The notes under the pieces: model-generated
The model's database searches: none
Seen by the model: the letters and a program-made list of their open reading frames with translations, nothing else
Told to the model about the DNA's origin: nothing
Position numbers and translations under genes: made by a program
Shown here: positions 1 to 12,129 of the stretch, piece after piece
How positions within the stretch are numbered: position 1 is the first letter of the stretch
Layout of the letters: every line of letters begins with the position of its first letter
From: Linum tenue
Taxonomy: Eukaryota; Streptophyta; Magnoliopsida; Malpighiales; Linaceae
Assembly: GCA_946122785.1 (NCBI GenBank)
Contig: CAMGYJ010000005.1
Location: 62,446,200 to 62,510,199, forward strand
DNA: 64,000 nucleotides
Direction of reading: 5' to 3'

Positions 1-2729
1 CTCTTGAAGACCGCATCTATCATTCTTTGATATGTTGCCCCTGCATTCTTTAGGCCAAAAGGCATGACCGTGTAGCAGAAGTTCCCTATGTGTGTCATGA
101 AGGCGATCTTCTCTTGATCCTCCTCAGATAGGTAGATCTGATGGTATCCTGAGAACATGTCTAGGAAACTTAGACTCTCATGATTGGCGGTTGCATCTAT
201 GAGCTGATCAATTCTTGGCAGAGGGTATGCGTCTTTTGGACAGGCCGCGTTGAGATTTGTGCAATCTATGCACATTCGTCATTGTCCGTAGGCCTTGCGG
301 ACGAAAACTGGGTTTGACAGCCAAGTTGGATACTTGACTTCTCTTATGAAGCCGGCTTTGAGCAACCGCCTTACTTCTTCCTCTAATGTCATTTGCTTTT
401 CAAGGGACGAGTTCCTCCTTCTCTGCTGAATGGGCTTTGATTTTCTTTTCACCGACAGGTGATGTTCGGCGAGCTCTCTTGAGACGCCCGACATGTCTTC
501 TGAAGTCCACGCGAATAGGTCTTTGTATTCTTTGAGGAGTGCCACGAACTCTCTTGCTTTTTCCTCTGTTAGGTGGGAAGAGATTCTTACCTTCTTCCCA
601 GGCTCCTCGTCGTCGAGCACCACCTCCGCGTCCTCTTCGACCGCCTCTAGGCGGGGATGTCCTCCTTGGGTGTCCACTAGGTCAACCTCCAAGCTTTCTA
701 TCATCGCCTGGTAACACTTCTTTTTTTGCTCAGTGTTTCCTCTGACCCGTCCCATTCTTTTGCCTACTGGGAATTTAAGCATCTGGTGGCAAGTGGACGG
801 GACCGCGGAGAAAAATGATAGAAAACCGCATCCTTGGATCGCATTGTATGGCGATGGACAGTCCGCCATGTGAAAGTCCATGGAACGGGTCTTCGTTACG
901 TCTGCTTCTCCAATCGTCACCTGCAAGGTGATTAAGCCCAGTACCCTGATCTTCGATCCCGAGAACCCTACTAGACTTGTCGCTGATGGCTTGAGATCTT
1001 GCATGCTCATCTTCATACTTTTGAGGGTGGAGTAGAACAGTATATCCGCCGAGCTTCCGTTATCGACTAGCGCTCTAGTGATTTTGAATTTCCTTGTTCT
1101 TAAAGAGATGACCAACGAATCTTCTCCACTCTCGTCAGGGGCCAGATCGGAGGTCAAAAAGTTGATGTCCACTTGCTCGCTCTTATGAACATTCAAGCAT
1201 TCAACTAGTCGCTCTCCCTCACTTCTGGGCCTCTTGCGACCGCCCGCGATGGTTACGACCTCTACGTCGTCGTCGTTGAGGCGAGGTTGCCGCTGGGGAG
1301 GTGATTTCCTTGGCGGTGGTGGTAAGCGGTCGCGTTTGGGGGATCGATCTCTTCTTTGCGACCTTGATCTTCTGCGCTTAGACGTACGAGACCTCCTTCT
1401 TGGGCTCGACGACCTTTCTTTGTGATGCCTCTGCTCTTGATGATGTGGTCTTGTATCCAGACGGCTCTTAAGGTCTCCGGGCGCCAAGTACTTTAAATTG
1501 GCTTTGAATTCCCGACACTCTGTGGTGTCATGGGTGGGCATCTAGTGTCAGTCGCACCATTTTTTATCATCTTCCCTCCTATGCGTCTAGTGCGCATTGT
1601 TGTCATTTCCCCTGTCTCTGCCCTCTTCTTTGCTGGTGGTGAAAACCTCCCGCCGGCTGTCTCGGTGAGTAAACTGCGGCTTATAGCTGCGCCTTTCGGG
1701 AGAGCGTCCCCTTCTTTTAGACGATCCTCCCTTCTTCTTGTCCGACCTTTCTCTTGGGTTGACGCGCTTGGCGGCATCTTCCCCGATCATGACTTCCTCC
1801 AGCAGGATTGCTTTCCTTACTAAGCGGTCTAGGTCAGGCCACTCTTTTAGGGCGTGCTCTTTTTTAATGAGCGCCCTTCGAAGTTCGCAACTATGCGTCG
1901 ACATGCGCAGGTTCCCTGCTGCCACGCTCGGCGAGAATCCTTGTACCTTACAGGCTATAGTGTTCCACCTATCGTAGAAATCCGTCAGCGACTCTTCTCC
2001 TCCCTGCTTGCAGTTAATGAGTGCTGACACGGTTAGCTTCCTTCTTCGATGGGACGCAAACTTTGAGGAGAAGAGGGTGGCAAACTGCTCGAAGTTTTCA
2101 ATTATCCCCTCAGGCAGGGAGGTGTACCAAGTTCGACAGTGGCCGCTAAACGTGACGGGGAACGCCTTGCACATATCGGCGTCTGTGGCATTGATGAGCT
2201 GCATGGTCAGCATGAAAACGCTCAGATGGTCCGCGGGATCAGAACTTCCATTGTACGTCGGTAGCCCGAGCGACGAGAAGTTTGGGGGAACCTGAGTTTT
2301 AAATAAGCTTTTAGCTAGTGGGTTCTGGAGGATGTTATGACCCTTTACCTTTCCATACGAGGGCTTAAGATGTTCCTCCAAGAATCCTAATCTGAGATCT
2401 CCTGCTCCTTCTTCTTTGTCAGACTCCCCCCCTTCTGTCCGAGCAGGGCTGTCGGGGTCTTCCTCCCTTCATTTTCCTTTGGCCGCTCGCTTTCTTGAGC
2501 TCTCCGGCGCTCCGCTTCCCTTTTCTTTGAGCATGGCCAAGATTTGGCTCAAACTCTCTTGCATGCTTGATATTTGATGCCCCTGAATTTTGACGCGATC
2601 TTCCATTTCCATTTCTTCCTCCACTGTTGGCATTTCCATTCCACGGATGTCGCTCATCGGCACCTCCTGGCTGCGGAGGTCGCTCCTTTCTACTATGCCT
2701 TTGATGGGGGTTTTGGAGCTCCCATCCAT
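1..2729 (-). pseudogene. Tat-type Ty3/gypsy gag-protease-RT polyprotein, decayed, cut by window edge
   Basis: This is the polyprotein of an LTR retrotransposon that makes its capsid, protease and reverse transcriptase. The gag starts at an ATG at 2727-2729, 22 bp after the primer site. A capsid-type region (retrotransposon gag family, with a GHCRTWYTSLPEG-like core) covers about 1590-2380. An Arg/Ser/Lys-rich stretch follows (1240-1500). Next comes an aspartic protease with the VDNGSS active site (about residue 160 of the 279-1541 frame). The RT begins near 420 and reaches SFLDMFSGYHQ and VMPFGLKNAGATYQ motifs at 1-180. Gag and pol share one frame, broken by a TGA at 2466-2468, several stops at about 1545-1585 and a TGA at 276-278 where the family usually has Trp. 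The RT palm, RNase H and integrase lie outside the window. Lineage assignment (Tat/Ogre-like) rests on the primer site and gag style, so it is moderately sure. Confidence 0.85.
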
Positions 2730-2750
2730 CCTTTCTTCAGTGCTATGCTC

Positions 2751-2770
2751 GCCCCACGGTGGGCGCCCAA
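2751..2770 (-). promoter_or_regulatory. Primer binding site (tRNA-Arg type)
   Basis: On the minus strand this reads TTGGGCGCCCACCGTGGGGC, directly after the LTR end. Plant Tat-lineage elements use this kind of site, matched to the 3' end of a tRNA-Arg. It fixes the element as minus strand and marks the inner edge of the LTR. Confidence 0.7.
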
Positions 2771-2771
2771 T

Positions 2772-3321
2772 TGTTTGAGCCTGGAATGTCCCAGGCAGTT
2801 TGTGAAAAACAAGCAAAGCATCTGTTCCAGAGGGTGGGTGTACTCCAAACTCCTGCAAAACAAGGGTCTGTGGGCGGTCACCCCGGGCACCCTCCGATGC
2901 TAAAGTTAGAGAGAGAATAATATTTTTTGCTTATGTTAGAGAGAGAGAGAGAGTTGTTGAGTCACCATTAATGCAGATACCAATGTATTTATAGTCAGCT
3001 AGCTTGAGTATGAGGCATTAAATGCCATGTCAGGCGGCCTAGATACGCCTTGCTTTATCTAGACCGCCCGCGGCGGGCATTTAATGCTTAGTCCTGCAAT
3101 ATTCGAGGTAAGTATCCTAGGAGGATCTTCTCTTCCTGACACCAACGATACTTTGTGTCGGGCGGCCTACTCCCTGTCACGTCGTAGGGTGACCGCATGC
3201 CATTCTCCTTTCCCTATGTCCACTCTTGGGTCTCCCGCTGTGGCTCGGTCCCTTCTTCGGGCTCTACCTGGTCGTCCCCCTATGGGCCTTAATCCCAAAA
3301 TTCTCAACTATGGGCCCAACA
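2772..3321 (-). repeat. 5' LTR of the Tat-type element
   Basis: The segment begins on the plus strand with TGTTTGAG and ends with GGGCCCAACA, so on the element strand it runs TGTTGGGCCC...CTCAAACA, with TG/CA termini and about 550 bp. The inner end abuts the primer site. A TATA-like TATAAATA lies at 2986-2993 (minus strand). A GAGA run lies at 2938-2952. The partner LTR is outside the window, so the outer boundary is inferred from the termini alone. Confidence 0.6.
2986..2993 (-). promoter_or_regulatory. LTR TATA box
   Basis: TATAAATA on the minus strand, inside the 550-bp LTR and oriented toward gag. Its position fits the U3/R promoter of the element; no transcription start can be read from sequence alone. 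Confidence 0.45.
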
Positions 3322-4440
3322 CCTTCGGAGTCGGATGACCTTCACGGCGGAACCCGAGCCATGGTTGTCGGAATTCAAAGAGAGATCTCGAACACTCGCC
3401 GCACGAAACCGCAGCTAATCCAAAACCAAAAAATAAAGAATCCACACCGACGACGGCCGTCGACGCAGTCGGAGCTGGTAGTGAAATTCAAATTGATCTC
3501 GCCACTGAAAGAGTTAATTCGTAGTGACCTGGACTGGAATGCCTCAATTCAAATCAGATTCGTCGGGAGATTGACATGTGTAAGTGGCGGCGAAGAACCA
3601 TTCTATTCTTTCATCCAGCTCTTACTCCTCCGACTGTCGGCCTCTACGCTTCCCCCCCTTGATTTCTGAAACGCCGTGAGCTTTTCCATAAGTATTCCCA
3701 GCCGGGAATTGCTTCTCTCGGCGATGAGAACTCTGCCGTCGTGTCCGTCGGCGGATTTGATGGAGCGTAGGGAGACTGAGCGTGGTCGACGAGGAGATCG
3801 ACAAAATCGACGGCGGGGGTTCATTTTTTTAATTTTTGTTTAATTTAATTGTAATAATTAAATGCATGACATTTGCTTATCTTCTCTGGATCCCCGTGAT
3901 CTCCAACGGTGCAGGGACAAGGCGATTGCGGTGACTGGAAAAGAGGTAGGTGAAGGTCTGAAGGATGGTGATGGTCGGCGAATCAAAATAGATCTATAAG
4001 GACAAATTTGTTCAGCAAGGGAGAAACAGGTGGGTTGGGAGGTGTAGGGAAGGGAACTAGGTCGGCTAGCGAGTTTTAATTTGTAATGGTTTAAACTGGG
4101 TTGGGTCATGGTTAGGATTTTATGACATGGCCGGTTTTATGACATGGCAGGTCGATTTTTGATTTTTTCAGGTCAAAATTGGGTGAGTCATCAATTCTGT
4201 TAGTCACGTCAGCAAAAAACTGATGTTGTTAACGGAGACTGACGGAAACTAACAGAGAGTGACCGAACTTGAATTGTTTAAGTAATTTTGATGATCACAA
4301 ATGGAATCATATATATCTAGTGACTAAACGTGAAAGTTTTTAGCAATCTCAGTGAACAAATTTGCAATTTAGCCAACTTTTATAATTTGGTCATCTCGAT
4401 ACATGTTGGTTTGGTCATATCTGTACATGAATTCTTATTT
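3322..4440. other. Unassigned sequence between LTR element and LINE
   Basis: No frame here resembles a known protein, and the open stretches are short and overlap on both strands. The first half is GC-richer (Arg/Ser-rich shadow frames near 3600-3820). The second half is AT-rich and has a short direct repeat of 'ttttatgacatggc' near 4117-4148. It could be an old gene or transposon fragment, but nothing decides this. Confidence 0.3.
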
Positions 4441-4483
4441 TTGTCATTATTATACATAAATTTCTTATTTATTTATAAATTTT

Positions 4484-5005
4484 TTGTCATTATTATACAT
4501 GAGTGTCGTTTGTCTACATTCCATTTCCTTGTCCCTATCGTATCCTAATTCCTTTTGTAATCTCCTACTTTGCCCCCAATCCCTATTCTCTTTCGTTCCC
4601 CCAGAGCCCTGCTCTTCTTCCACTTCTTACTCAAGTCACGTTGGCAATCTCCCATCTCCTATCCAAATTCCCCAATATCCTCTAGATTCAATAGACTCCT
4701 TCGACCCTTCCCTATCCTTCGTCCCTAATTCCTTAGAAGAGGATTGCCTGTCCTCACCTTCTACATACCTTCTTCCATCTTCCTCTGATTCCAACCCTTC
4801 TTCTCATCCTAGCCTGTTTTCGCCTACCGATCTGCCCTCCCCTTCTTGTCTTGTGGAGAATTGTGAACGTAGCTGGGACCTGGGTCATTATCCCTTCGAC
4901 CTTGATTCCTTGGTCGAGTCGAACCTAACTTTCGGGAGTGTCTTTGGTTTGGAGCAAGTGGAAGGCCCTGAAGAAACTAAAAGGATTGTCGCCATGAAAG
5001 CTTAG
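4484..5005 (+). other. Ser/Pro-rich open stretch upstream of LINE ORF2
   Basis: A 173-residue frame rich in Ser, Pro and Leu, with no recognised domain. It lies just upstream of the LINE endonuclease remnant in the same orientation, so it may be the C-terminal part of LINE ORF1. It lacks the DUF4283 and zinc-knuckle motifs of other LINE ORF1 pieces in this window. It may also be chance. Confidence 0.25.
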
Positions 5006-5081
5006 AATTTGCACCAGAGGAAAGTTAAAAGCTCCAAGTCTAAATTAGATATGGAAATCCGGATATTAGGACCATTAGATC

Positions 5082-5530
5082 TAGGGGTGGCTATACAGTC
5101 CGGTCCGGTTAAATTGGCCCAAATTGATCCGGTCCAGTCCGGTCTTTTTGAAAATATAAGGACCAAAACTTGGATTGTTTACAATCTGGTCTTGATCCGG
5201 TCCGGTCTTGACACGGTCCGGTCACAATTCGGTCTTGATTTTATATTGAGAATGTGGGGATTTGAGTGGCCTAAGGCCTGAAAGGGTGAGGAGTTGGTTA
5301 AGTTTTGTACTAAGTGAAAAGGTTTGTGATCGTTTATGCAAATTACCCTTAAGTTTTGGGTGTTGAGCTCTCTTATCCAGTTTTCGATCTGGTCCCGGAC
5401 GGTTTTTTTACCTCAAATCCAAGCCCAAAGATTGGATTGGATTGTTTACTATCCAGTCCCGGTCCCGGTCCGGGTTATACGGTCCGGTTTTGGGTAAAAC
5501 CAAAAAACCAGGACCAAATAGCCAGCCCTA
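5082..5530. mobile_element. hAT-type MITE, 449 bp
   Basis: Termini read TAGGGGTGGCTA and, at the other end, TAGCCAGCCCTA, giving imperfect terminal inverted repeats typical of hAT MITEs. An 8-bp flanking duplication, ATTAGATC (5074-5081) and ATTAGAGC (5531-5538), differs by one base. The interior has many copies of a GGTCCGGT-like unit. Removing it joins the LINE sequence on both sides, so it inserted after the LINE. Confidence 0.8.
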
Positions 5531-5538
5531 ATTAGAGC

Positions 5539-8500
5539 ATCTTGTCATCGTTTACGGTCCCCAAGAGCATCGTGATAAACTTGTTTTCTTGGAGGAGCTT
5601 TACTCTTTTTGTGAGGAGGTGAGTGATCCTTTCTGTCTTGCTGGTGACTTCAATCTCGTGAGATGTCATGATGACTATGTGGGATCACGACATAGCCTGT
5701 ACCTTATGAGTGAATTTAATAGCTTCATTGATGGAAATGCACTCATTGATCTTCCCCTCGGAGGCAGCAAGTTCACGAGGAGTGGTGGCATTGGTTCCAC
5801 CTCTCTATCTCGAATCAATCATGTTCTTGTGTCTGAAGGATTTGACTCTTTGTACCCGGAGTGCTCTATTTCAGCTTCGGAAAGGATAGAATGTGATCAT
5901 AACCCTTTTCTTCTGAAATGGGGTGATGTTGATAGGATTAAGAGGCCTTGGCGTTTCAAAGTAATGTGGCTTGAAGACAAAAGGTTCTTCAGAGATTTGA
6001 CGTGTTGGTTTGGGGACTCTATTAAAGGGTTTGGTTTTATTTTTCGGTGTAATAAAAGGCTTCAAGGGCTCAAAGCTAAGTTGAAAATATGGAATAAAGA
6101 GACTTTTGAGAACATAAATGTCAAAATTAATGACTTGTTTCAGAAGATTAAGAAGATGGATGCTAGGGAGGAAATGGGTAGTAATTCTACTAAGGATCAG
6201 GATCACAGAAACAGCTGGCAGGTTGATCTTGAGAAGCTTCTTACTTTGCAGGAGATCAGTTGGAGGCAGACATCTTGTGAACTCTGGTTGAAAACGGGGG
6301 AACGCAACACTGGATTTTTCCATAGAGCGGCGAGCTATCATAGGAAGCTTAACTTTATCAATCTCATCAAGATTAATGGGCTCCCTGTTAAAGGAAGAGA
6401 GGAACTGACCCAAGCTATGGTGGGGCATTATCAAAACTTATATATTGAGCATCTCACTTATCATCCCTTCCCTCAACATTATACAACCTCTCTTTTATCA
6501 GAAATGATGTCCTCAATGCTTTCAAAGAGTTCCACGATTCGGGTTATCTCCCAAACTGTGCAACCCATTCATTCATCTGCTTGACCCCTAAAAAAGATGT
6601 TATCGAAGAAATCAGGGACTTATGACCCATTAGTCTCCTTGGTAGTATTAACAAACTTCTCAGTAAGGTTCTTTCTCAATGTATGAGTCTAGTTCTTCCC
6701 AAGTTGGTTTTCTGCCATCAGCATGCCTCTGTTCGAGGAAGATAGATTTCTGAAGCTGGTTTAATTGCTAATGAACTTGTTGACAACAGAAGAAAGAGCA
6801 GAAAACCAGGTCTTATGTTCAAACTCGACATCAAGAAGGCTTTTGATAATGTTAATTGAGGTTTATTGTTTAAAGTCCTTTCGAAGCTGAGTTTTCCTCC
6901 CAAGTGGCCATGCTGGATTCAAGGTATTATGTGCTCGCCGCTCTATTCTATTCTCATTAACGGGGAGGCTTAAGGCTTCTTTTACGCTCATAAAGGATTA
7001 CGACAGGGTGATCCATTATCGCCTGGGCTCTTCGTTCTCATTATGGGCATTCTATTGTTCATGATCAGCAAGCTGCAGGACGAGGGCAAGATTCATGGGT
7101 TCTGTATGGATGAAGAGAGTGGCCTGGGTGAAGTGTCTCACCTTCTATTCGCAGAAGACTCTCTTATCTTCTGTGATGCCTCTCCCGATCAGGTTCTCAG
7201 TATCTTGGCTACCCTAGTATGTTTCCAGGCAGTTACATGTCTTAAAATCAATCTTGATAATTCAGTTATGTATACCGTGGGAGATGTGTCGAAACCGAGT
7301 TTTTTGCTGATATCTTTGGATGAAAATGGAATCGCTATCCATCTATTTATCTAGGTTACCCACTTGGTGCCAAGCCCAATGCCACGGAAATTTGGGATCC
7401 TATTGAGACGAAATATCAGAAGAGACTTCTTGGGTGGAAAGGGCGACATCTTTCTTTGGGTGCTCGACTGGTTTTCATTAACTCAATTCTCTCCATCCAA
7501 CCTGTCCACTATTTCTCCCTTCTCAAAGCTTCAAAATTGGTGATCAAAAGACTCAAAAAGATGCAGAGGGGTTTCCTATGGAATGGTACAGGTGATGCAG
7601 CCAAGACTCCCTTAATCAAGTGGGATGTTTGCAAGACTTCAAAGGAGAATGGAGGGCTTGGAATAATCGATCTGCCAGCTTCAATAGTGCTCTGCTGTCC
7701 AAATGGCTCTGGAGGTTTGCTGTTGACAGAGATGGGTGGTAGCGAAACCTAATTACAATCAAATACCTGAACAGTACTTCCTCTTGGCACACTGGTTGTT
7801 CTCGGGGCAGAGTCTCAAGCTCGGTTTGGGCGAACATTGTGAGGAAGTTTGGTACATTTTGGAGGTATGCTTGTATTGATCCCGAAGGTGGTCATGATGT
7901 CTCATTCTGGCACGACTGTTGGAACCCAAATATTGTGCTTGCCTCGGCTTTTCCCCGTGTTGTCGCCGCCGCGTCAAAGCCTGCTACTTGGATCTCGGAC
8001 ATCTTCTTTCGTACATGTGAAGGGGTGGGATCTTGATTTTAGTGTTTCATTGAGGGGGGAGCGGATCGGGAAAGGATTGAGTTTTTGAATTATCTAAATT
8101 CCTTTGCATCTAGCAGAGTGACTAATGGCTCGTGCAGACTTGTTTGGCTTCCCAAATCGGAGTCTACCTTTTCTGTTTCCTCCTTGTACAGGACTTTGGC
8201 AGGTGTTCTCTTTCCCAGAAGGCAAAGCTACCCTGCTGCCTATGTATGGAAGACAGTGATTCGCTCGAACGTTTGCTTTTTCTATTTGACGTTGTCATAT
8301 AAGAAGCTTCAGACTTTGGACAATCTTCAGAAAAAAGGTATGGCTCTCGCCAATAGATGTGAGTTGTGCAGAAGCGATGAAAAAATGGTGAATCACCTAT
8401 TTGTGGATTGTCCCTTTGTTCATGATATATGGGCTGTTGTTCGGAGAGCATGAGTTTTGGTGAATCCTCCTGTGGGGGATATTTTCTCAGTCATTCTGAG

Positions 8501-8726
8501 TTATCATTCTAGGGAACCAACTAACGTTGATTACTGGCTTGTGTCTTGCTCTCTCCATTCTGTGTGCTGGCAAGTTTGGCTTGAACGCAATCAACGCATC
8601 TTTAATGGCATTAGCGTGCCGGCGGTGGTGGTTGCTCGAAAGCCTACAAAATGGGTTGTCGCTCATGATAAGGTTGCAAAAAGCAGTAGCAAACATTGGT
8701 TTAGCGAGAAGTATATAAGAATATGA
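5539..8726 (+). pseudogene. LINE ORF2 (endonuclease C-terminus, RT, zf-RVT), broken
   Basis: This ORF encodes the endonuclease/reverse transcriptase that copies LINE RNA into DNA. Readable order: the endonuclease part with AGDFN at about 5641-5655 and SRINHV further on; the linker with WLKTGERNT (about 6290); RT fragments from about 6590; a palm motif at about 7139-7170 reading LLFAED where active elements have FADD; a thumb region (7430-7700) with LIKWDVCKTSKENGGLGI; and a zf-RVT zinc motif with CELC and CP at about 8360-8420. At least five stops or frameshifts break it (for example at 6582, 6624 and 7352). The N-terminal half of the endonuclease is missing. The Asp-to-Glu change in the palm motif and the stops show it is dead. 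Confidence 0.8.
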
Positions 8727-9110
8727 CCACCCCGTTCTGTCTGCTTAATGGGTGCTTTGGGGATTTGTGGTTGCTGCTGGGTGTGGTTTGCAGTTTTCGC
8801 TTGTGGGTTCGGATGCTTCTGGCGTCAACCTCTCTTCGCGTCTGCGGGTGGGCATATTTTGGATTTGTTTGCATGCTACTCTTAACTTTCTCACAATGGC
8901 TTTGATGGGCGGGCGCTGCTGCGCGTCTTTAGAGACCTTTTGTAGCATTAAGTGCTGCTTTTCTCTTCATTACCTCTTGGTTTTTTGTCTTTTGGTTGTT
9001 CTGTGTCTGTTGTCACCCTTTCCTTCACTTTTAGTGAAGTTGGTGTATCTCTCTTTGTATTGAACCTCCCTTTTTTCCCTTCATTTTTAATGCATTTTCA
9101 CCAATATTAT

Positions 9111-10243
9111 ACTAAATTATATGCCACATCAACTGTCAAATGACACTCAAAAAAAGATCTAAAAATGGTTCACATAAATATTTCTTTCCTTTATTATTGC
9201 TCGATATGCATATAAAATCATTTAAGGATTTATAAGAATTTTTTATTGAATTATGCAAAATTTCAGGTGAAGTAAACTATCAAAAAAGCAAATTGGACAA
9301 AAATCTGAATATACATAACTTATATAACTTATGAAACTATCAAAAAAGTAAATTAGACAAAAACCTGAATTATACAAACTTGCATAACTCATGATTTCGC
9401 GACACCAATAACCGAGTTGATTAGAAGATTATGATTGATCCTTTTCTTTTATCGGCTAACCCTTTTTGTAACGGTGTAAAGAACAATAAAATAATTAAGA
9501 ATATTTTTTAGAATTACATCTTTTTAATATTTAATATTACAAATTACACGTGGCATATAACATCATATATTTAATTGTTGTTAAAGACATGCATAAAATC
9601 TATTTAGATTAGAATTACCAATAAATAGGAAGTTGATGTACAACAATAACCAAAATATACGAATTTGTGTAATCATATAATCAAAAGTAACGTTTATATA
9701 TCGGGATGAACAAATTATGAAAATTTAAAGATCAAATTGAACTTCAAATTCATGTTAGTTTATTCAAAATTCTAATTTATCAAATGGAAGTTCATCTAAA
9801 TTTATGCTAGTGGGTTCATCATTTGATCTCTCAAATTGTCTCTAAAGCTCTAGTATATGTTAGATATGTTAGATGTATACTTGTTAATAATTGGAGATGA
9901 GGGATTTAGGATTTTAAATAATGGCAATACATAAATTTTCATGTCTTATATTCTCATTAGACATATATAAATCTAAAATAGTAATACTACTTTGAAATTA
10001 ATACTATTATATATAGTTCTTGCCAAATCAATACACAATATAGAATACATGTATTCATTTTTTATGGGCCCACCTACAATCATTCAAAGTGAATGATTAT
10101 CAATCTCTACCAAAAAGTGACCTTTTAACAATGGATTTTCGACCCAACTTTTTCTTAATAACATAAACAAAACCTCCAAGCTAGATACTTTCCAAATTCA
10201 AACATTTAACCAATGCATCAAATTACAATATACAAATTGATTA
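9111..10243. other. AT-rich intergenic sequence with a short direct repeat
   Basis: No gene-like frame is seen. A roughly 60-bp unit (aaactatcaaaaaag-aaatt-gacaaaaa-ctgaat) is repeated at about 9279 and 9334. The remainder is AT-rich and unassigned. Confidence 0.4.
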
Positions 10244-10496
10244 AGTGGTTGTTTGGATGAAGAATTCTAACGGATCAATCTGACTCAATTGTCAAGTTTT
10301 GAAACAATTGAGTCATATTGATCCGTTTGGCAGCATAAATTTTGGATGAAGCAATTTGGGATGAGGGATTTTGAATTGACTCATTTTGAGCCAATCTGGG
10401 GTGAAGGCAGGTAATCTGAATTGACTCTCATTTTATAAAATGAAACAATTGGTCAAATTATCTTATTTTACAATTGATCCATCCAAACGACCCCTA
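10244..10496. mobile_element. MITE, about 253 bp, TTA duplication
   Basis: The left end reads AGTGGTTGTTTGGATG. The right end on the complement reads TAGGGGTCGTTTGGATG. TTA flanks both sides (10241-10243, 10497-10499), as for PIF/Harbinger MITEs. The interior has inverted pieces around 'gactcaattg'. The family call is tentative. Confidence 0.5.
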
Positions 10497-11199
10497 TTAA
10501 ATGCATCAATTTGGAGATTCCTAACCTCCAAACGACCAGCGGAAAAGTGGTTGGTACCTACCAAAAAAATGATTAAAAAAGGGCTATTGGGTTCTCTCTC
10601 TATTGAACCTATGCTCATCCTTCCTCCCTCATCCCGCCATCGATCTAAACTCGAAGTCGAGTATGAATGTCGGTTTTTTACAAAATTGAAGCGAGAATTC
10701 CCACCAAAACCTCAAAACCCAGTTTAGATCATGTCCAGATTCGGACGAAAACCTCAAAACCCAGTTTTGGGTGTAATTATCCCAATTTTGGGATGGATTA
10801 GCTCCATATGGAGCCTGCGATTTGGATGATGATATCATCTCTCCATGTTTGGCTTCGGATTATGCATGAAATCTCAAGGACGGGATCTGTTAGAGTCTCT
10901 GTCGAATTTTTTAGCGATTTCTTTGACTCGCAAAGGAGAGAAAATAATCGAAGATTTCTGGGGATTTCTACTAAGGTGATAACTCCTGCTCTTGATTCTA
11001 GGTAGGAGATCTAATTTGCTTGGGAATCCTGGAGAGCACAGTAAAAGGGAGTGGAGAATGATTATAAAACCTATACCCTACCTCTACCAAAATCTACTCT
11101 CACCGTCGAGCTTAATGCATTCCAGAAATTCAGAGGTTTCATATTCTACTCCAAAAGCCAGGAGTTTTAGGTTTGTGGCTAACAAAAAATCCCTTCAAC

Positions 11200-12010
11200 C
11201 TTTTTCATTTCAAATGTGGGCTTTCCTCAGTTACGGTCTAGAATAAGTGTTGATGATTTGCTTGGGTTTACTGGTTTTCTACTCCCATATTCTTATGTGC
11301 CAGAAAGGATGGGGTATAACAATGTGGATTACCAGATCGTCGAATTCCCTGATGATAAAATTGAAGAGAGCATGGCCAGGACTAGAATTAGTTTGATTGG
11401 GTCATTGGATGCCTCTTCATGGATAACATGTTGGTTGCTCTACTGCAGAGAATTGTTAACAACCTCTTGAGATGCAAAGTCAAGTAGTGGTGTTGGAGGC
11501 GGACATGGGACTGCTGAAGTTCTTGTTCAACGATGAAGGAGATCAAAATAGAGTCCTCCTTCGGGCATCATGGATAATCAAGGATCACATATTGATGTTG
11601 AACTATTGGGAGCCAGTTATGGAGCGCCTATTTCATGAACTAGCGTGGGGTCCTTTTTGGGTGCAGATGTGGGACACCCTACCCAAGTGTTGGACTGTGA
11701 AACATGGAAGGAAGCTGGATGCCAAGCTTGGGAGAGAGCTTGACACAGGGATGGTTAGAGTGAGAGGATATTAAGGATACTTCATCAAACAAGGATTCAA
11801 GTGAACATCCAAGATCCCATGCGCATCCGCTTAGCTATCGGCAATCTGAGGCTGAGTGAGTTTCATATCACCCTCTGTTTTAAACGTTTGCCACTGTTTT
11901 GCTACAAATGTGGGAGGTGTGTCTCTTCCCTCGACACCAAAGCAATGAAATTTATGGTCTGGAGCTTGTTTTTGACCCCTTAGGGGTTCGATTGGATGAG
12001 GCTACTCTAC
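11200..12010 (+). pseudogene. LINE ORF1 fragment (DUF4283 and zinc knuckle)
   Basis: Plant L1-like LINEs encode an RNA-binding ORF1 with a DUF4283 domain and a CCHC-type knuckle. The DUF4283 signature is visible at about 11520-11620 (FLFNDEGDQNRVLLRASWII, then LMLNYWEP). After a frame change near 11775 follow RIRLAIGNL and RLPLFCYKCG (about 11825-11920), the start of the knuckle. Frames are broken and no ORF2 follows, so this is a dead fragment on the plus strand, independent of the minus-strand LINE further on. Confidence 0.65.
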
Positions 12011-12129
12011 AACCTTTTCGGGTTGTTTGGGTGAATCCCAATCAAATCGATGAAGCCATGGCTGAAGTGGAGAACCTGAAGGATGGAGGGCCACGAGATG
12101 CAAGAGGTTCTGGCTGGTGTGAATAAGGT

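Larger units (their letters stand above)
4450..9110 (+). mobile_element. Decayed L1-type LINE retrotransposon (plus strand)
   Basis: A non-LTR retrotransposon whose recognisable ORF2 runs from about 5539 to 8726, followed by a T/G-rich 3' region ending near 9110. The left boundary is uncertain: the Ser/Pro-rich open stretch at 4484-5005 may be ORF1 C-terminal sequence. A hAT-type MITE (5082-5530) is inserted in it. No clear poly(A) or target duplication was found, so both ends are approximate. Confidence 0.65.

Noticed and set aside
4330..4548. Hydrophobic 72-residue frame
   Set aside because: AT-rich, composition-driven, with no conserved features.
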